Below are positions 49,007 through 57,472 of a DNA stretch of 60,879 nucleotides, piece by piece. The stretch covers positions 1 to 60,879 of the forward strand of contig JAEZHK010000041.1 of NCBI GenBank assembly GCA_023416655.1, given 5' to 3'. Position numbers and translations under genes: made by a program. Positions within the stretch are counted from its first letter, which is position 1. The number at the start of each line of letters is the position of its first letter. The notes below the pieces were generated by a model. It ran no database searches. It was not told the origin of the DNA and saw only the letters and a list, made by a program, of their open reading frames with translations. Source of the DNA: Bacillota bacterium (GTDB taxonomy: Bacteria > Bacillota > Clostridia > Christensenellales > Aristaeellaceae).

Positions 49007-51805
49007 ATGGCGGGGAAATCAGGTTCGACAAAAAAACAGGGTTCCAAGTCCGGCGCGCCCAGGAGCGCGAAGGCGCGTCAAGCCGCGCCCAGGCCGCAGC
49101 CGCAGCCGCCCGAGGACAGGAGCTTTTTGCGCGAGGTGCTGGGCGTCGTCGTAATGGGCGCCGGGCTTCTGCTTCTATATTTTTGCTTTGCCGAGGGCGA
49201 CGCCGCCGAATCGGTGCTCCGTGTGCTCCGGGGCCTGGCGGGTTCGCTGTTCTTCGTGCTGCCGCTGATCGTCGTATGGATCGGCGCGCTGGTCACATTC
49301 GCCGGGAAGGAGCGCAGGGTGCGCCCCGGGCGGGTGCTTTTGACGCTGACGCTGCCGCTGATCGTCGCGGCCGGGTGGCACGCGTTTTACTATGAGGTCA
49401 TCACGGCGCAGATGCGCCAGTACTCCTTTTTGAACTTCGTGAACTACTCTTACTACTATCAGAAGGGCGGCACCGGCGTGCTCGGCGCGCTGCTCGCCTG
49501 GCCCGTCCACCGCGGCCTGATGGGCGAGAACCTGTTCGGCTCGGTGCTGGCGCTTTCGATCCTTCTGGTGGCCGACCTGGTGCTGCTGCGGAAGATCTCG
49601 CTGCGCAAGCTCGGCGGAAAAGTCAGGCAGTCCTACGACGTGTACGTGGAGCATGCGCGCCAGCGGGCGGACGAAAAGCGCCAGGCGGCGGAGCAGCGCA
49701 TGCAGGCGATGGTGGTGCCCACTCTGTACACCACGCCGGGCGGCGCGGCGGAAGCGCCCCTCAGCGCGGGCAAGCCCGTCAAGCTCCAGCGCGCGCCCCG
49801 TGCCAAGCTGCCCGACAGCGACGACCTGGAGAATTGGGACGTCCCGAAGACTCCGGTCCGAGGGCAGTCGGTATCAAACGGCCATGAGATGGTGATCGAG
49901 CGCATCCACCCGGACGACCCGCTGCCCGGCGAGCCGCGCGTAAAGCCCGTGAAGGACGAGGCTGTTGGGCCGGATGTGCCCCACTTCCTCGCCAAGCGCC
50001 GCCCCACGAACTCAAAACCCGATCCGATCAAGGTCAGGGAGCCGGAGCCACTCTATAGACCCGAGCCGGAGAAACTGCCGCCGCAGCCCGACGGCCGCGA
50101 GGTGGCGGAATCCTCGCCCTACGAAACGAAAGGTCAGGCGGAGTTCACCGGCGGCGACTGGCAGGAAGTCAAGCTGGGCGACGACGCGCTCGTCTTTGAT
50201 CGCGCGATAAAGCCCGAGCCCGCCTCGGCCCCGGAGCCGGAGCCGCCCTTCGAGCCGACCGCCGCCGCGAAAAAGGACAAGCGTCCGGTGATCATCGCGC
50301 AGTCGGTCAAGAAGCCCGCGAAAAGGCCGGAATCCGCAGCGGAACCGCCCAAGAGCGGCGACCCCGACGCCTACAACTACCCGCCGATCGACCTTTTAGC
50401 CGCGGTGCAGCCGACGCAGGCCAAGAACCGGGAACAGACCGACGATCTCAAGGCCCGGAAGCTGGTGGAGACGCTGGCGAGCTTTGGCATCAGCGCCCGG
50501 ATGATCGGCATCGCCCACGGCCCGACGGTGACGCGGTTTGAACTCTCACCCGCCGCGGGCGTCAAGGTCAGCCGCATCACGGCGCTGGCCGACGACATCG
50601 CGCTCAACCTCGCCGCCGTCAGCGTCCGCATCGAAGCGCCGATCCCCGGCAAGGCGGCGGTGGGCGTAGAAGTGCCCAACGACACCGTGGACGTGGTGCC
50701 GCTTCGGGATGTGCTGGAATCCGGCGAGGCGCGAAAGCACCCGTCGAGGCTGGCCGTGGCGCTGGGCCGCGACAACGCGGGCCGCTACATCGTCACGGAC
50801 CTTGCGAAGATGCCCCACGTGTTGATCGCGGGCGCGACGGGTTCCGGTAAATCCGTCTGCATCAACTGCGTCGTGTGCTCCATCCTCTACCGCGCCACGC
50901 CCGACGAAGTGAAGCTGATCATGATCGACCCGAAGGTGGTCGAGCTAAGCGTCTACAACGGCATCCCGCACCTTCTGGTGCCGGTGGTCACCGACCCCAA
51001 GAAGGCGGCCAGCGCCCTCGACTGGGCGGTGGCGGAGATGAGCGGTCGCTACAAGAAGTTCGCGGAGCAGGGTGTGCGCGACATGAAGGGCTACAACCTG
51101 CACCGGCCCGAGGACGAGCCCGCCATGCCGCAGATCGTCATCATCATTGACGAGCTGGCGGACCTGATGATGGTCGCCCCCGGAGAGGTGGAGGATTCCA
51201 TCTGCCGCCTGGCGCAGCTCGCCCGCGCGGCGGGCATCCACCTGGTCATCGCCACGCAGCGGCCCTCCGTCAACGTCATCACCGGCGTCATCAAGGCCAA
51301 CATCCCCTCCCGCATCGCGTTCACCGTGGCCTCCCAGGTGGACAGCCGCACGATTCTGGACGTGGGCGGCGCGGAGAAGCTCCTCGGCCGGGGCGACATG
51401 CTGTTCGCGCCCGCGGGAACGAACAAACCCGCCCGCGTACAGGGCGCTTGGGTGTCGGACGACGAGGTGAACGACATCGTGTCCTACATCAAGGTGCGCC
51501 ACGAAACCACCTACGATTCGGAAGTGATCGAGCACCTGGCAAACGCCGCGATGAGCGACGCCGAGAAGGACGACGCCCGCGAGGAGTACGACGACCTCCT
51601 GCCGCAGGCGGTCGAGATGGTGATCGAGGCCGGGCAGGCCTCCACCAGCATGATCCAGAGGCGGCTGCGCGTGGGGTACGCCCGCGCGGGGCGGCTCATC
51701 GACGAGATGGAAAAGCGGGGCATCGTCGGCCAGGCCGACGGCGCGAAACCGCGCAGCGTATTGATTTCGCGCGAACAGTACAAACTTCTGTTCGGCGACG
51801 CGTGA
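49007..51805 (+). CDS. ftsK: DNA translocase FtsK/SpoIIIE
   Basis: 932 residues from ATG 49007 (TCGGAGGGTTTG upstream; an earlier ATG overlaps this site). A basic N-terminus, then four membrane helices (about 45-205), a long Pro/Glu-rich linker (about 230-445) and the motor: DIALNLAAVSVRIEAPIPGKAAVGVEVPN, VLIAGATGSGKSVCINC (Walker A, about 605-620), QIVIIIDELADLMMVAPGEVE (Walker B), RLAQLARAAGIHLVIATQRPSVNVITG. The last ~65 residues are the gamma winged helix that reads KOPS/SRS sites (ASTSMIQRRLRVGYARAGRLIDEMEKRGIV). It pumps chromosomal DNA through the septum in division or sporulation. The downstream order rimO-pgsA-cinA is classical for Clostridia. Confidence 0.95.
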   Translation: MAGKSGSTKKQGSKSGAPRSAKARQAAPRPQPQPPEDRSFLREVLGVVVMGAGLLLLYFCFAEGDAAESVLRVLRGLAGSLFFVLPLIVVWIGALVTFAGKERRVRPGRVLLTLTLPLIVAAGWHAFYYEVITAQMRQYSFLNFVNYSYYYQKGGTGVLGALLAWPVHRGLMGENLFGSVLALSILLVADLVLLRKISLRKLGGKVRQSYDVYVEHARQRADEKRQAAEQRMQAMVVPTLYTTPGGAAEAPLSAGKPVKLQRAPRAKLPDSDDLENWDVPKTPVRGQSVSNGHEMVIERIHPDDPLPGEPRVKPVKDEAVGPDVPHFLAKRRPTNSKPDPIKVREPEPLYRPEPEKLPPQPDGREVAESSPYETKGQAEFTGGDWQEVKLGDDALVFDRAIKPEPASAPEPEPPFEPTAAAKKDKRPVIIAQSVKKPAKRPESAAEPPKSGDPDAYNYPPIDLLAAVQPTQAKNREQTDDLKARKLVETLASFGISARMIGIAHGPTVTRFELSPAAGVKVSRITALADDIALNLAAVSVRIEAPIPGKAAVGVEVPNDTVDVVPLRDVLESGEARKHPSRLAVALGRDNAGRYIVTDLAKMPHVLIAGATGSGKSVCINCVVCSILYRATPDEVKLIMIDPKVVELSVYNGIPHLLVPVVTDPKKAASALDWAVAEMSGRYKKFAEQGVRDMKGYNLHRPEDEPAMPQIVIIIDELADLMMVAPGEVEDSICRLAQLARAAGIHLVIATQRPSVNVITGVIKANIPSRIAFTVASQVDSRTILDVGGAEKLLGRGDMLFAPAGTNKPARVQGAWVSDDEVNDIVSYIKVRHETTYDSEVIEHLANAAMSDAEKDDAREEYDDLLPQAVEMVIEAGQASTSMIQRRLRVGYARAGRLIDEMEKRGIVGQADGAKPRSVLISREQYKLLFGDA

Positions 51806-51813
51806 GGAAATTT

Positions 51814-53133
51814 ATGGACAGAACGGTAGGTCTTGTCTCGCTGGGCTGCTCGAAAAACCGCGTGGACAGCGAAGTGATGCTTGGAATCCTGACCCAAAAC
51901 GGCTACAGGGTGGTGGCCGACCCCGTACAGGCGGACGTGATCCTGGTCAACACCTGCGGCTTCATCCAGTCGGCCAAGGAGGAGTCGATCGACGCGATCC
52001 TCGAAATGGCGCAGTACAAGAGCGGCGGGCGGCTCAAAAAACTGATCGTCACCGGCTGCCTTTCGCAGCGGTACGGCCAGCAGATCCGGGACGACATGCC
52101 GGAGGTGGACGCCATCCTCGGCGTCGCGGAGTACCAGAACCTGCCGGAGATCCTGGAGGAGGCGTTTCGGGGCGAGAGGCCGCTGCGCACCGGCACCAGC
52201 AGCCGCTTCCCGGACCCGGACGTGCCGAGGCTTCTCACCACGCCCTCCCACTCGGCCTACGTCAAGATCTCCGACGGCTGCGACAATCGCTGCGCCTACT
52301 GCGCCATCCCGCTGATCCGGGGCGGCTACCAGTCTCGCCCGGCGGACGCCATCCTGAAGGAGTGCCGCCTGCTCGCGGAGCGGGGCACGACGGAGCTGAC
52401 CCTGATCGCGCAGGACACCTCCCGCTACGGCAGCGACATCCCCGGCAGCCCGGACCTCGCGGGGCTTCTGGAAGCGGTCAGCGAAATCGAGGGCGTCAAG
52501 TGGGTCCGCGCGCTCTACTGCTACCCGGATACCGTGGATGAAAGACTGCTCACCGCCATTCAAACCCTGCCCAAAGTCTGCAAGTACCTGGACCTGCCGC
52601 TGCAGCACATAAGCGGCGAGCTCCTGCGCCAGATGAACCGGCGCGGCTCGCCGGAGCACATCCGGGCGCTTGTCGAGGTCTGCCGTGAAAAGGGCATCCT
52701 GGTGCGCACCACGTTCATCGTGGGCTTCCCCGGCGAGACCGAGGAGCAGTTCAACGAACTTCTGGACTTCGTGCGCTGGGCGCGCTTTGGCCGGCTGGGT
52801 GCTTTCACCTACTCGCCGGAGGAGGGCACCTCCGCCGCGTACATGGCCGATCAGATTGCAGACGATGTCAAACAGGACCGCCTCGACCGGCTGATGCTGC
52901 TGCAACAGGAAATCTCGCTCGAACTCAACAAGGCGCGGATCGGCGAAACCTGCGAAGTGCTCGTCGAGTCCTTCGAGGACGGCCGGTACGCGGGCCGCTC
53001 CCGGCTCGAAGCGCCGGAGGTGGACGGCGTGATACGCTTCAAGTCCCGTAAGAATCTGAAACCGGGCGAGTACGTCCGGGTGAGGATCACCGGGGCGTCC
53101 CACTACGACCTCTCCGGGGAGGAAGACGCATGA
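51814..53133 (+). CDS. rimO: Ribosomal protein S12 methylthiotransferase RimO
   Basis: 439 residues. Radical-SAM methylthiotransferase: N-terminal UPF0004 domain VGLVSLGCSKNRVDSEVMLG and LVNTCGFIQSAKEESID with cysteines of the first cluster (GCSKNR, NTCGF, TGCLSQRY), radical SAM motif CDNRCAYCAIP (CxxxCxxC, about 152-161) and C-terminal TRAM domain (EVLVESFEDGRYAGRS ... GEYVRVRITG). It adds a methylthio group to S12 Asp. The ATG is 8 nt after the ftsK stop, with GAGGAAATTT between. Confidence 0.95.
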   Translation: MDRTVGLVSLGCSKNRVDSEVMLGILTQNGYRVVADPVQADVILVNTCGFIQSAKEESIDAILEMAQYKSGGRLKKLIVTGCLSQRYGQQIRDDMPEVDAILGVAEYQNLPEILEEAFRGERPLRTGTSSRFPDPDVPRLLTTPSHSAYVKISDGCDNRCAYCAIPLIRGGYQSRPADAILKECRLLAERGTTELTLIAQDTSRYGSDIPGSPDLAGLLEAVSEIEGVKWVRALYCYPDTVDERLLTAIQTLPKVCKYLDLPLQHISGELLRQMNRRGSPEHIRALVEVCREKGILVRTTFIVGFPGETEEQFNELLDFVRWARFGRLGAFTYSPEEGTSAAYMADQIADDVKQDRLDRLMLLQQEISLELNKARIGETCEVLVESFEDGRYAGRSRLEAPEVDGVIRFKSRKNLKPGEYVRVRITGASHYDLSGEEDA

Positions 53134-53663
53134 ACCTTCCCAACCGGCTGACCATCCTCCGGGTCATCCTGATCCCGGTGTTTGTCGCGCTCTTCATGAT
53201 CCCGGAGCCATTGACGCAGGCGCTGGCGGCGCTGGCGTTCATCATCGCGTCCGTGACAGACTGGATGGACGGCTGGTACGCGCGCAAATACAGCCAAGAG
53301 ACGGATTTTGGCAAGCTCATGGACCCGATGGCGGACAAGCTCCTCGTCATGGCGGCGCTCGTCGCGCTGGTGGCGGACGGCCGCGCGCCCTGGCTGGCGG
53401 CGATGCTGATCCTGGCCCGCGAGTTCGTGATCTCGGGCATAAGGCTGGTGGCGACCGCGCAGGGCCGCGTGATCGCCGCCGACTGGCTGGGAAAATACAA
53501 GACGGCGCTTCAGATGCTGGCCATCCCGATGCTGATCCTCTCCCCCCTTCTGGGGGCGTGGTGCCTCGTGGGCGGCGAGCTCTTTTTGTGGGCGTCGGTC
53601 ATCCTCTCCGTGGCGTCGTGCGTGCAGTACGTTGTCCGGAACCGCGAGGTCTTCAGCAAATAA
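53130..53663 (+). CDS. pgsA: CDP-diacylglycerol--glycerol-3-phosphate 3-phosphatidyltransferase, paralogue 2
   Basis: 177 residues; ATGA overlap with the rimO stop shows translational coupling. Membrane protein with complete CDP-alcohol motif DWMDGWYARKYSQETDFGKLMDPMADK (about 43-69) and LAREFVISGIRLVA, the usual PgsA sequence. The rimO-pgsA-cinA context makes this the housekeeping phosphatidylglycerophosphate synthase. The other copy in the window is at 45203-45736. Confidence 0.93.
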   Translation: MNLPNRLTILRVILIPVFVALFMIPEPLTQALAALAFIIASVTDWMDGWYARKYSQETDFGKLMDPMADKLLVMAALVALVADGRAPWLAAMLILAREFVISGIRLVATAQGRVIAADWLGKYKTALQMLAIPMLILSPLLGAWCLVGGELFLWASVILSVASCVQYVVRNREVFSK

Positions 53664-53698
53664 GCACCCACTGTAAATCGTCGGGAGGTCTTCCACAA

Positions 53699-54937
53699 AT
53701 GATCTGTGAAATCCTGTCGGTCGGAACGGAACTTCTGATGGGCCAGGTGGCCAACACAGACGCGCAGTACCTGTCGCGCCGGCTTTCGGAATTGGGCGTC
53801 ATGGTCTTTCGCCACACCACCGTGGGCGACAATCCCGCGCGTGTCAAGGAGGCGCTAAATACAGCGCTCTCCCGAAGCGATCTGGTGATCACCACCGGCG
53901 GCCTGGGGCCCACCGAGGACGACCTGACGAAGGAAATGGTCGCGGAGCACTTTGAGCTGAAGATGGAGCTGCATCAGCCCTCGATGGACGCGCTGGTGGA
54001 GCGCATGCGGCGAATCCACCCCGACCGCCCGCTGGCCCAGAACAACCTGAAGCAGGCCTGGTTCCCGACGGGCTCCACCGTGATGCCGAACCGCCGCGGC
54101 ACCGCGCCCGGCTGCATCGTGGAGCGGGACGACAAGGCCGTGGCCGTGCTGCCCGGCCCGCCCCGGGAACTGAAAGACATGTTCGAGCAGCAGCTCGAGC
54201 CGTGGCTTTTAAAGCGCCGGGAGATGAACCTGACCTCCCGCTTTTTCCGCGTCTTCGGCGTGGGCGAATCGAACGTGGAGACCATCCTTCTGGACCTCTT
54301 CCACAGCCAGAACCCGACGCTCGCGCTCTACTGCGGCGCGGGCGAGGTGACGGCGAGGCTCACCGCCTCCGGCGCGCCGGGCGAGGACCTTTCGCCGCTT
54401 CTGGACCCGGTGGAGGCGGAGATTTTAAAGCGCCTGGGCGATTCCGTCTACGCCGAGGGCCGCGACAAGACGATGGAAGGGACGGTGCTGGAGCTGCTTC
54501 TAAAGCGCGGCGAGACCGTCGCGCTGGCGGAGAGCTGCACCGGCGGCAAGCTGGCCGCGATGCTCACCGACTCCCCCGGCGCGTCGGGCGCGTTCGTCGA
54601 GGGCTTCGTTACCTACTCCAACGCCGCGAAGGTGCGCTCGCTGGGCGTCAAAGAGGAAACGCTCAGCGCCCACGGCGCGGTCAGCGAGGAATGCGCGAAA
54701 GAGATGGCCGAAGGCGCGAAGCGGCTGGCGGGCGCGACCTGGGCGCTATCCGTCACCGGCGTCGCGGGCCCGGACGGCGGCAGCGAGGAAAAGCCCGTGG
54801 GCACTGTGTACATCGGGCTTTCCGGCCCGGACGGCACATCGGCGCAGCGCTTCCAGTTCGTCGGCGACCGATCCTGGAACCGTACGCTCAGCTGCCAGAA
54901 CGCGCTGAACATGCTGCGATTGAAGCTCATCCGGTAA
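53699..54937 (+). CDS. cinA: CinA family protein (nicotinamide-nucleotide amidase / competence-damage protein)
   Basis: 412 residues from ATG 53699 (GGGAGGTCTTCCACAA upstream). N-terminal MoaB/COG1058-like domain: ILSVGTELLMGQVANTDAQYLSRRLSELG, TTGGLGPTEDDLTKE, NRRGTAPGCI and LPGPPRELKDMF; C-terminal CinA amidase domain: ESCTGGKLAAMLTDSPGASGAFVEGFVTYSNAAK, SVTGVAGPDGGSEEKPVGTVYIGL. Full-length two-domain form that hydrolyses NMN and possibly ADP-ribose. Last gene of the ftsK cluster; 35-nt gap from pgsA. In other Firmicutes recA often follows, but here element B3 and nagB follow. Confidence 0.95.
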   Translation: MICEILSVGTELLMGQVANTDAQYLSRRLSELGVMVFRHTTVGDNPARVKEALNTALSRSDLVITTGGLGPTEDDLTKEMVAEHFELKMELHQPSMDALVERMRRIHPDRPLAQNNLKQAWFPTGSTVMPNRRGTAPGCIVERDDKAVAVLPGPPRELKDMFEQQLEPWLLKRREMNLTSRFFRVFGVGESNVETILLDLFHSQNPTLALYCGAGEVTARLTASGAPGEDLSPLLDPVEAEILKRLGDSVYAEGRDKTMEGTVLELLLKRGETVALAESCTGGKLAAMLTDSPGASGAFVEGFVTYSNAAKVRSLGVKEETLSAHGAVSEECAKEMAEGAKRLAGATWALSVTGVAGPDGGSEEKPVGTVYIGLSGPDGTSAQRFQFVGDRSWNRTLSCQNALNMLRLKLIR

Positions 54938-54967
54938 TCGTCGGCGCGCGGGGCATTCATTCGTACC

Positions 54968-55175
54968 CCCTGGAGGCTTGGAGGGCCGCATCCCTCCATG
55001 TCGATCATAAGTACCGGCTTTGCCGGGGCTTATGGATTCCCCCAAAGGGCGCGCTTGCCCGCCCGACGGGGAATCAGTACCGGCCATCCGGATTGCGCTC
55101 GAAAAATCCCGCAGGATTTTTAGCAATCCGACTCCGTTCTCTCGCAAACGCTTACGCTTTAGCGAAAGCGTTTGC
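54968..55175 (-). repeat. Multi-hairpin element, copy B3
   Basis: Minus-strand orientation between the plus-strand genes cinA and nagB. H1 55144-55175 (GCAAACGCTT/AAGCGTTTGC), H2 55089-55130 (CGGATTG/CAATCCG, inner AAAAATCC/GGATTTTT), linker GGTACTG, H3 55035-55075 (GATTCCCC/GGGGAATC), H4 55006-55034 (CATAAG/CTTATG), H5 54979-54998. H1 ends 12 bp before the nagB ribosome site. Confidence 0.85.
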
Positions 55176-55199
55176 AAATTATTACAAAGGAGTAGCGCC

Positions 55200-55931
55200 A
55201 TGCAGATTTTTGTTTTCAAGGACGCCGAATCGGTCGCGGCCGCCGCCTCCATGGTCTTCGCCTCGCAGCTCTTCCAAAAGCCCGACAGCGTGCTGGGGCT
55301 GGCCACCGGCTCCACGCCCATCCCCACTTATCAGGCGCTGATCGAGCTGAGCAAAAAGGGCCTCATCGACTTCACCCGCGCCCGCACGTTTAACCTGGAC
55401 GAGTACGTGGGCCTTTCGCCCAACCACCCCTGCGCCTACCGCCGCTTCATGGACGAGCAACTGTTTGAGCACATCCCGATCGACTCCCGGAACACCCACG
55501 TGCCTTCTGGCCTCGGGAACGCCGAGGACAACGCCCACGCCTACGACCGGATGATCGAAGCGGCGGGCGGCATCGACCTGCAGCTTCTGGGCATCGGCCG
55601 CAACGGCCACATCGGCTTCAACGAGCCCGCGGCGGACTACACCTGGGGCACCCATGTGGTCAAGCTCACCGCCTCCACGCTGGAGGCCAACGCCCGCTGG
55701 TTTGACGACCCGACCAAGATGCCCCGCGAGGCCATCTCCCTGGGCATCGGCGGCATCATGGAGGCCAAGCGGGTGCTGCTGATCGCCATCGGCCAGGACA
55801 AGGCCGAGGCGGTGGCCCGCGCGGCGAACGGCCCGGTGTCTCCGGACAGCCCCGCGTCCATCCTGCGCTTCCACCCAAACGCCCAGCTGATGCTGGACGA
55901 GGAGGCGGCCTCCCTATTGAAAAATCGGTAA
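55200..55931 (+). CDS. nagB: Glucosamine-6-phosphate deaminase
   Basis: 243 residues, ribosome site AAAGGAGTAGCGCC. Converts glucosamine-6-phosphate to fructose-6-phosphate and ammonia. Family motifs: LGLATGSTPIPTYQAL (phosphate-binding, about 35-50), FNLDEYVGLSPNHPCAYRRFMDEQLF (catalytic Asp), DLQLLGIGRNGHIGFNEPAA (catalytic Asp/His) and ISLGIGGIMEAKRVLLIAIGQDKA. Usual length. No nagA neighbour; the two secreted NagZ-like enzymes and the NahK-like kinase in this window could feed it (inference). No promoter found between cinA and nagB outside element B3. Confidence 0.96.
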   Translation: MQIFVFKDAESVAAAASMVFASQLFQKPDSVLGLATGSTPIPTYQALIELSKKGLIDFTRARTFNLDEYVGLSPNHPCAYRRFMDEQLFEHIPIDSRNTHVPSGLGNAEDNAHAYDRMIEAAGGIDLQLLGIGRNGHIGFNEPAADYTWGTHVVKLTASTLEANARWFDDPTKMPREAISLGIGGIMEAKRVLLIAIGQDKAEAVARAANGPVSPDSPASILRFHPNAQLMLDEEAASLLKNR

Positions 55932-55949
55932 CAAAAAATTAATGGTCGG

Positions 55950-55979
55950 AAGGAGTTTTTTCCGTCCATATAGAATATA
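55950..55979 (+). promoter_or_regulatory. Candidate sigma-H promoter of hpf
   Basis: GAAGGAGTT (55950-55958), 12-nt spacer, ATAGAATAT (55971-55979). This fits the Bacillus sigma-H pattern RnAGGAwww-N11/12-RnnGAATww with one mismatch. No sigma-A -35 box is at the right distance. Confidence 0.6.
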
Positions 55980-56011
55980 CTCATCATTACACCCGAATGG
56001 AGGCGGTGCCC

Positions 56012-56065
56012 ATGAGCGATTCCTCCCGGACCCCGTCCAAGAAAAAATTGCATCAGGAGGTTTAA
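56012..56065 (+). CDS. Small leader ORF upstream of hpf (17 residues)
   Basis: Encodes MSDSSRTPSKKKLHQEV. It has its own strong ribosome site (GGAGGCGGTGCCC) and its TAA stop lies within the spacer between the hpf ribosome site (CAGGAGG) and the hpf ATG, 3 nt before the latter. The arrangement suggests translational coupling of hpf to this short peptide. No homologue recognised. Confidence 0.55.
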   Translation: MSDSSRTPSKKKLHQEV

Positions 56066-56068
56066 GCC

Positions 56069-56608
56069 ATGCGTATTTCCATAACCGGCCGAAACCTGGA
56101 GATATCCGACGGATGGCGGGCCAAAATAGAAAAAAAAGTCGGCAAGCTGGATAAGTACCTGCGCGACGACTCCGAGGTTCAGGTCAGGCTCTCCCAGGAA
56201 CACGGAAATCGCAACACCGCCGAAATCACGATCATGTTGCCGGGATCGATCCTCCGGGCTGAGGAGACCGGCATCGAGATGGGCGCCTGCCTCGACAAGG
56301 TGCTGGACAAGATCGTCCGCCAGATCCACCGCCACCGCACCCGCATCGAGAAGCGGCTGCGCGCCGGGGCCTTCGAGGTCGAAGCGCCCGAAGTCGCTTT
56401 AGAGCCTGCCGAAGCGCTCGAAACCCCCAACGTGGTGCGCGTCAAGCGGTTCAACGTCAAGCCCACCAGCGTCGAGGAAGCCATCACCCAGATGGAAATG
56501 CTGGGCCACAACTTCCACCTGTTCCTCAACGAGGACACCGGCACCTACAGCGTGGTGTACCGCAGGGTGGATGGCGATTACGGCCTCCTGGAGCCGACCA
56601 ACGCGTAA
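56069..56608 (+). CDS. hpf: Ribosome hibernation promoting factor, long form (HPF/RaiA)
   Basis: 179 residues, ribosome site CAGGAGGTTTAAGCC. N-terminal HPF domain (1-~100): MRISITGRNLEISDGWRAKIEKKVGKLDKYL, then VQVRLSQEHGNRNTAEITIMLPGSILRAEETGIEMGACLDKVLDKIVRQIHRHRTRIEKRL. Linker, then the C-terminal dimerisation domain (VVRVKRFNVKPTSVEEAITQMEMLGHNFHLFLNEDTGTYSVVYRRVDGDYGLLEP), the feature of the long form that links two ribosomes into 100S particles in stationary phase. Preceded by a sigma-H-like promoter and a leader ORF; followed by a strong terminator. Confidence 0.95.
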   Translation: MRISITGRNLEISDGWRAKIEKKVGKLDKYLRDDSEVQVRLSQEHGNRNTAEITIMLPGSILRAEETGIEMGACLDKVLDKIVRQIHRHRTRIEKRLRAGAFEVEAPEVALEPAEALETPNVVRVKRFNVKPTSVEEAITQMEMLGHNFHLFLNEDTGTYSVVYRRVDGDYGLLEPTNA

Positions 56609-56620
56609 AGCGAAACCATT

Positions 56621-56648
56621 GCCCCCGCCTTCGGGCGGGGGCCGTTTT
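56621..56648 (+). terminator. Terminator of hpf
   Basis: GCCCCCGCC-TTC-GGGCGGGGGC, then CGTTTTG. Confidence 0.85.
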
Positions 56649-56715
56649 GTGCGATGAAACACAAGCTCACTGCTTTCAACGCGGATGGAAGGATCTGGAC
56701 ACGAAAAGGAATCAT

Positions 56716-56875
56716 ATCAATTCATAAGATTATTGCGTCCAAAGCGGCGAGGATTTTTCGATATGCAGGACAAGGAGCCGGAGCGATACGTAGCAGCGCT
56801 ACGTTGAGTGGAAGGCGACACAGCACTGCGCGAAAAGGACCGGCGCAACGGCGCAAGAATGTTTTGGATGGGTAT
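56716..56875. repeat. Palindromic MITE-like element C, copy 2
   Basis: 160 bp, same orientation as copy 1 (37003-37163). Ends ATATCAATTCATAAGATTATTGCG and, inverted, CGCAAGAATGTTTTGGATGGGTAT; inner hairpin ACGTAGC-AGC-GCTACGT. Conserved blocks TCCAAAGCGGCGAG, CAAGGAGCCG, GCGACAC, CCGGCGCAACG. Its right end coincides with the first base of the GNAT stop codon (56875-56877), i.e. it lies in the 3' region of that minus-strand gene. Confidence 0.75.
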
Positions 56876-57336
56876 CAGACCTTCTGCCCATGGCAGCCGC
56901 TCTCCACGATCTCGTCAGCCTTGACGCGAAGGAGCGCATGCGTCTGACCCCACTCGTCCGCTTCTTCCTCCCCCGCTGGCTTGAAGCCGTACCGGGCGTA
57001 GAACGCCTCCCCGCCGGGCCGGACGAGCGCGTAGACCTCCGGCGCGTTCAGTTCCTGCGCGCGGTAGAGGAGCATCCGAAGGATCAGGTCGCCAAGGCCC
57101 TTGCGGCGCTTCTCCGGCAGCACGCCGACGCAGCCGATCACGAACCGGTCCTCATGAAGATACAGCCGCCCGGAACCGGAGGGGCTGTCCTCCTCGTCAA
57201 ACACCAGCGCGTAGAAGGCCATCCTGTCGTGGCAGTCGGCGCCCCCCGGAAGGCCCTCCGCCCGGCATACTTGCTCGCGGACGGCAAGCGCCACCGACGC
57301 GTCCTCCGCGGAAGTCAAAAATTTCCCTCGAATCAT
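56875..57336 (-). CDS. GNAT-family N-acetyltransferase
   Basis: 153 residues from ATG 57334-57336 (GGGGAGGTTTTT upstream). Motif A: FVIGCVGVLPEKRRKGLGDLILRMLLYRAQELNA (V/I-x-P-x-x-R-x-x-G-x-G/A acetyl-CoA loop as RRKGLG), motif B: VYALVRPGGEAFYARYGFKPAGE. Acceptor unknown; three cysteines near the N-terminus and in the middle. Element C2 begins at its stop codon. Confidence 0.85.
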   Translation of the reverse strand: MIRGKFLTSAEDASVALAVREQVCRAEGLPGGADCHDRMAFYALVFDEEDSPSGSGRLYLHEDRFVIGCVGVLPEKRRKGLGDLILRMLLYRAQELNAPEVYALVRPGGEAFYARYGFKPAGEEEADEWGQTHALLRVKADEIVESGCHGQKV

Positions 57337-57472
57337 AAAAACCTCCCCGCGGCAGGATTTGCACCGCCGCATGCCGAAATATTAGGTTCTGCCGTCACAC
57401 CCGCCCGTGGGCGTCTTTCAATCCGCGCTACTCGCATCCTGTCGGCAGCCCCAAGAAAAGGAGCGTGAACCC

